A stretch of 36,839 nt of DNA from Pleurocapsales cyanobacterium LEGE 10410 (GTDB taxonomy: Bacteria > Cyanobacteriota > Cyanobacteriia > Cyanobacteriales > Xenococcaceae), in assembly GCA_015207195.1 (NCBI GenBank), contig JADEXJ010000054.1, positions 1 through 36,839 on the forward strand, read 5' to 3'. The notes under the pieces were generated by a model. That model did not search any database, was not told the origin of the DNA, and was given only the letters and a program-made list of their open reading frames with translations. A program made the translations under genes and the position numbers. Each line of letters opens with the position of its first letter. Positions within the stretch are counted from its first letter, which is position 1. Below are positions 34,456 to 36,839 of the stretch, in pieces.

Positions 34456-34488
34456 CCTCATAAGTTCTTCAACATCGATCGCTATTCT
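34456..34488 (+). promoter_or_regulatory. Island promoter, copy 9 (third hsp20 unit)
   Basis: CCTCATAAGTTCTTCAAC (34456-34473), 9 nt containing ATCGATCGC, TATTCT (34483-34488). Leader of about 57 nt to the ATG at 34552. Confidence 0.7.
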
Positions 34489-34551
34489 TAAATCATAGAG
34501 AAAAAGATAGTTTTTACAAATTACTAACTCGCAGATCGGGAGAAGAGGAAA

Positions 34552-34884
34552 ATGAAACAAGAAGATAAAACTTGGTGTCCAGCAATTGAATTCAATGAAA
34601 CCGACCGAGATTTAGTTCTCAAAGCGGAACTTCCTGGAGTTGAAATTAAAGATCTGAATATCAGTGCCGAACCAGAATCAGTGGCAATTTCTGGAATACA
34701 CGACCATCATACGTTATCAACCGAAAAAGAATTGATTCCTTCTCAGCTTCATTATGGACAGCTTGAGTGTAACGTTGACCTACCCGCAAAAATACAGGTG
34801 AACCATGTTAGAGCCGAACTAGTTCAGGGAGTATTAACTATAACTATGCCCAAGGTGAATATAGCTAGTACCGCTGGTATCTAA
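34552..34884 (+). CDS. Minimal Hsp20-family protein (third copy)
   Basis: The 110-residue protein consists of an alpha-crystallin domain almost alone: IEFNETDRDLVLKAELPGVEIKDLNISAEPESVAIS ... LHYGQLECNVDLPAKIQVNHVRAELVQGVLTITMPK. The N-terminal oligomerisation arm is nearly absent, and the C-terminal tail is short and ends ASTAGI; an I-x-I anchoring motif is not evident. It is more divergent than the other two Hsp20 proteins. It may form dimers or small oligomers or co-assemble with the larger copies. An AGAGG site precedes the ATG. It is cotranscribed with the GerMN gene 30 bp downstream. Confidence 0.88.
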   Translation: MKQEDKTWCPAIEFNETDRDLVLKAELPGVEIKDLNISAEPESVAISGIHDHHTLSTEKELIPSQLHYGQLECNVDLPAKIQVNHVRAELVQGVLTITMPKVNIASTAGI

Positions 34885-34913
34885 AGTTTTGGCAGAAAGC
34901 GAGCGAAGATGAG

Positions 34914-35534
34914 ATGACAATGAAAACACATAACAAATTACATGATAAGTCACCGACCATAACACCAATACTAATAGGACTCTCATTCTTATTAATTGGA
35001 GCTGCTGAACTCGCTGGCATTTGGTCGTTGAGCAGAATAATACTGCCCACAGTTACAAAATCGGGGTCTTCTTCAGTTGAAGAAGTACAGCCAGCCAAGT
35101 TTGCGCCTCAAATGTATCAGCTAGAAATAGTCGATCGCCTTATCCGTCTAACACCCAAAACTATTTATACTTCTGCGACTTCGCCCAAAGTTGCTCTAAC
35201 TGAGGCTCTAGGTAAACTATTTGCCCAAGCGATCGCTTTCGATCCAACCACTACAATTCCCCAGGGAACACGTTTACTAGATCTACAGAATAGCGAAGAT
35301 GGGATACACATTGATTTATCCCAGGAGTTTACCCAAGGAGGTGGCAGCAGTTCGATGATTTATCGGGTGGCTCAAGTGCTTTATACCGCGACGAGTATAG
35401 ATCCCCAAGCACGAGTGTTTTTGTCTGTTGAAGGACAGCCTTTGAATGAGGACTATCCCCTTGGGGGCGAGGGATTGGCTCTGGATTATCCCCTTACAAG
35501 AAAAGTATTCGATCGAGAGTTTTTAGCCGACTAA
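34914..35534 (+). CDS. Membrane-anchored GerMN-domain protein
   Basis: The 206-residue protein has a short cytoplasmic N-terminus, one membrane helix (about 18-45, PILIGLSFLLIGAAELAGIWSLSRIILP) and an extracytoplasmic GerMN domain (about 95-195): ALGKLFAQAI, TTIPQGTRLLDLQNSEDGIHIDLSQEFTQGGGSSSMIYRVAQVLYTATSIDPQARVFLSVEGQPL. GerMN domains occur in germination protein GerM and lipoprotein LpqB and in many cyanobacterial envelope proteins; they are thought to bind peptidoglycan or partner proteins. It lies in one unit with the minimal Hsp20. Confidence 0.85.
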   Translation: MTMKTHNKLHDKSPTITPILIGLSFLLIGAAELAGIWSLSRIILPTVTKSGSSSVEEVQPAKFAPQMYQLEIVDRLIRLTPKTIYTSATSPKVALTEALGKLFAQAIAFDPTTTIPQGTRLLDLQNSEDGIHIDLSQEFTQGGGSSSMIYRVAQVLYTATSIDPQARVFLSVEGQPLNEDYPLGGEGLALDYPLTRKVFDREFLAD

Positions 35535-35563
35535 TTGTTAACTTAACCAATGAGGTAAGAGAC

Positions 35564-35719
35564 ATGAAAATTTTTACGTGGATGCAAAACACAGCTCAAT
35601 ACACAACTTGGAAACCTTCCAAGTTGTGTTTACTACCTTGCGGAACAAGCCGAAGGCTCAAGCATCATCGCCTGAATTTCTTCTTCAGCATCGCGATCGC
35701 CCTTCTGGGAAAAGGATAA
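35564..35719 (+). CDS. Possible small ORF or gene remnant (51 aa)
   Basis: A GAGGTAAGAG ribosome-binding site stands 4 nt before an ATG, opening MKIFTWMQNTAQYTTWKPSK and ending at TAA 35717-35719. The start region looks gene-like, but the body contains a perfect 13-bp hairpin (35601-35629) and HIP1 sequence, and the C-terminal half has no recognisable pattern. It could be the 5' remnant of a gene cut off by the hairpin-bearing sequence. No function can be assigned. Confidence 0.25.
   Translation: MKIFTWMQNTAQYTTWKPSKLCLLPCGTSRRLKHHRLNFFFSIAIALLGKG
35601..35629. terminator. Perfect 13-bp hairpin between convergent genes
   Basis: ACACAACTTGGAA (35601-35613), loop ACC, TTCCAAGTTGTGT (35617-35629), followed by TTACTACC. 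It sits between the + strand GerMN gene and the convergent DUF2808 gene, the usual place for a terminator, but the T-run is short. Confidence 0.45.
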
Positions 35720-35776
35720 ACGCCCCGCGTAAAGGCATCGCGATCGCCAAGATAAAAAGACAACTATCTCAACCGA

Positions 35777-36358
35777 CTACATACCAAAGTCAAAATCGCC
35801 GTCACTAGAGTCAAACTGCAAACGCCCTGCACCTAAATAGATTCCCTGAGATTTTTCTCCCGCAGGAAAAGCAGTAATGCCAAATAAATAAGTACCGCCA
35901 TAATCGGGATTGCGTTTGGGTTTTAAGCCAACAGTAAAAGTAGTTCCAGGAGCTACAGGCTCGGCTAAAGTTACCGTTACGGTTTCGGTTTCCTCATCAA
36001 ATGTAGTATCGGCGATCGCTATTTCTTCAGTTCTGTTTCTGGCTGTTCCCACTGCTGCGATCGTTTTATCGAGTCGATAGTCGATTTTATCTGCTCCCTG
36101 ACGCAGATTAATAGTTATCTTTTGCAATGGTTCGTCTGCTGTGTCGGGTAAAGATAAAGTGAAATAGTATTTTGCAGCCCTGGCTCTAGTCGCCCTAAAA
36201 GTAGTTATGGCATCGAGCAACGTAGGAGGGTTAGCAAAAGCAACCGTACCGTCAGCTAGCTGAACTGCTTTAGCAGTGAGAATACTAGATCCCCATAGGC
36301 TCGTTCCTAATGCCAAAGTAATTCCCAGTCGTTGAAGAGTTAATCTTGATTTTTTCAT
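35777..36358 (-). CDS. DUF2808-family secreted protein
   Basis: The 193-residue protein has a signal peptide (basic MKKSRLTLQR, hydrophobic LGITLALGTSLWGSSI, cleavage near TAKA-VQ) and the DUF2808 pattern: VQLADGTVAFANPPTLLDAITTFRATRARAAKYYFTLSLPDTADEPLQKITINLRQGADKIDY and GTTFTVGLKPKRNPDYGGTYLFGITAFPAGEKSQGIYLGAGRLQF. The family is a cyanobacterial exported protein of unknown function. The start and the upstream gene end 31 bp apart on the same strand, so it is the second gene of a minus-strand operon. No copy of the island promoter is seen here. Confidence 0.88.
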   Translation of the reverse strand: MKKSRLTLQRLGITLALGTSLWGSSILTAKAVQLADGTVAFANPPTLLDAITTFRATRARAAKYYFTLSLPDTADEPLQKITINLRQGADKIDYRLDKTIAAVGTARNRTEEIAIADTTFDEETETVTVTLAEPVAPGTTFTVGLKPKRNPDYGGTYLFGITAFPAGEKSQGIYLGAGRLQFDSSDGDFDFGM

Positions 36359-36389
36359 TGGTCTATCCGTCTTTTCTAATTTTTACAAT

Positions 36390-36833
36390 TTAGTTAGATT
36401 GCTGCTGTCTGCGACTCCACAGGGGTATACCATTGGTATCTCGTAGTGTCAGAACCCGATCGGCTTGTTTGACTTCTGCTGCCACAATCGCTGGCATACC
36501 TGAAAAGGTAATTCTAGAACCCTTGATTTCTACGCGATCGCCTGGTTCAACGCTAAAATCTTGCTCTTCGAGATACCATTCGGGTCCGAGATGAACCTCA
36601 ACTGTTTCTTCGGCAGTTTTGAGCAGCAGATGCATACCGTATCCTCCACCGCGCCTGGAGTTAATTTTGTTGACGGAGAGGACTTCTCCATCAATCTCTT
36701 CTAAGCTAGCGCGATCGTAAATTCTCGAACCTCGCCCATAAGTCTCTACAGGTTGCTGCATCTGTACTTGTGCCAAGGATTTAGTTGCAGTAAAAGAGCT
36801 AATTAGCAAAAAAGTTGCTATCAATGCAATCAT
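36390..36833 (-). CDS. Exported OB-fold protein (5' end possibly cut by window)
   Basis: The visible 147 residues contain a hydrophobic segment (IALIATFLLISSFTATKSLAQ) like a signal peptide and a beta-rich domain (IDGEVLSVNKINSRRGGGYGMHLLLKTAEETVEVHLGPEWYLEEQDFSVEPGDRVEIKGSRITFSGMPAIVAAEV) with the GPxWYLxxQ..x.x.GDxVxVxGS pattern of small exported OB-fold proteins. The reading frame stays open to the window edge (two more codons, Lys-Arg), and the visible signal peptide lacks a basic start, so the true start may lie outside. It is probably cotranscribed with the DUF2808 gene. Function unknown. Confidence 0.75.
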   Translation of the reverse strand: MIALIATFLLISSFTATKSLAQVQMQQPVETYGRGSRIYDRASLEEIDGEVLSVNKINSRRGGGYGMHLLLKTAEETVEVHLGPEWYLEEQDFSVEPGDRVEIKGSRITFSGMPAIVAAEVKQADRVLTLRDTNGIPLWSRRQQQSN

Positions 36834-36839
36834 CCGTTT

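Noticed and set aside
35578-35808. 76-codon + strand ORF overlapping the DUF2808 gene end
   Set aside because: Low-complexity HIP1-rich sequence, no ribosome-binding site, and it runs into a convergent conserved gene.

Overview
The window looks like part of a cyanobacterial chromosome. The palindrome GCGATCGC (HIP1) and its core recur throughout, and several genes belong to families typical of cyanobacteria: DUF2808 and DUF4278 proteins, a DnaK2-like DnaK, an AarF/UbiB-type kinase, an OB-fold secreted protein and a secreted YHYH lipoprotein. Species cannot be read from the sequence; a unicellular, baeocystous or filamentous cyanobacterium is equally possible.

The window is a dense stress and energy-conservation island. 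From about 2.1 to 35.5 kb all host genes but one lie on the + strand. Order: YHYH lipoprotein (-); Hsp20, DnaK, DnaJ and CbpM-like modulator; a small two-helix membrane protein (-); a thioredoxin-reductase-like flavoprotein and a YfdX-family exported protein; an IS701-family insertion; a PRC-barrel-like protein; a second Hsp20, a Cys-rich membrane protein, a short-chain dehydrogenase, a small helical protein and a P2-type cation ATPase; a small KOW-like protein, a P3A-type H+-ATPase, an MgtC/DUF4010 membrane protein, an ADP-forming acyl-CoA synthetase fused to a GNAT acetyltransferase, and an AarF-type kinase; PEP synthase, a flavin-binding split-barrel protein, a broken and an intact universal stress protein, a SpoIIAA-like protein, phosphoketolase, phosphoglycerate mutase and acetate kinase; a DUF4278 protein; a third minimal Hsp20 and a GerMN-domain protein; then DUF2808 and OB-fold secreted proteins (-).

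The main finding is a recurrent promoter. An 18-bp element, consensus CYTCATAAGTTCYTCAAA, occurs nine times (seven on +, two on -; one clearly degenerate and one mildly so). Each copy is followed by exactly 9 nt and then a TANNNT -10-like hexamer (mostly TANTCT or close). The copies stand at the heads of nine apparent transcription units and divide the island into one candidate regulon. The CYTCA half-sites repeat with an 11-bp period directly upstream of the -10, which resembles promoters activated by OmpR/PhoB-type response regulators. The regulator itself is not in the window.

Functionally the units combine protein protection (three Hsp20, DnaK/DnaJ/CbpM), ion gradients (two P-type ATPases, MgtC-like protein), redox (flavoprotein, SDR, split-barrel protein) and a phosphoketolase-acetate route that yields ATP (Xfp, AckA, ADP-forming acyl-CoA synthetase, PEP synthase, PGM). 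The mix recalls bacterial dormancy or hypoxia regulons such as the mycobacterial DosR regulon (Hsp20, USPs, P-type ATPase). Low oxygen, dark fermentation or energy starvation is therefore the best guess for the inducing condition, by analogy only.

Mobile and repeat content: a complete 1425-bp IS701-family element with TTAG target duplication, two MITE-like elements (159 and 86 bp), and a duplicated promoter-leader segment.
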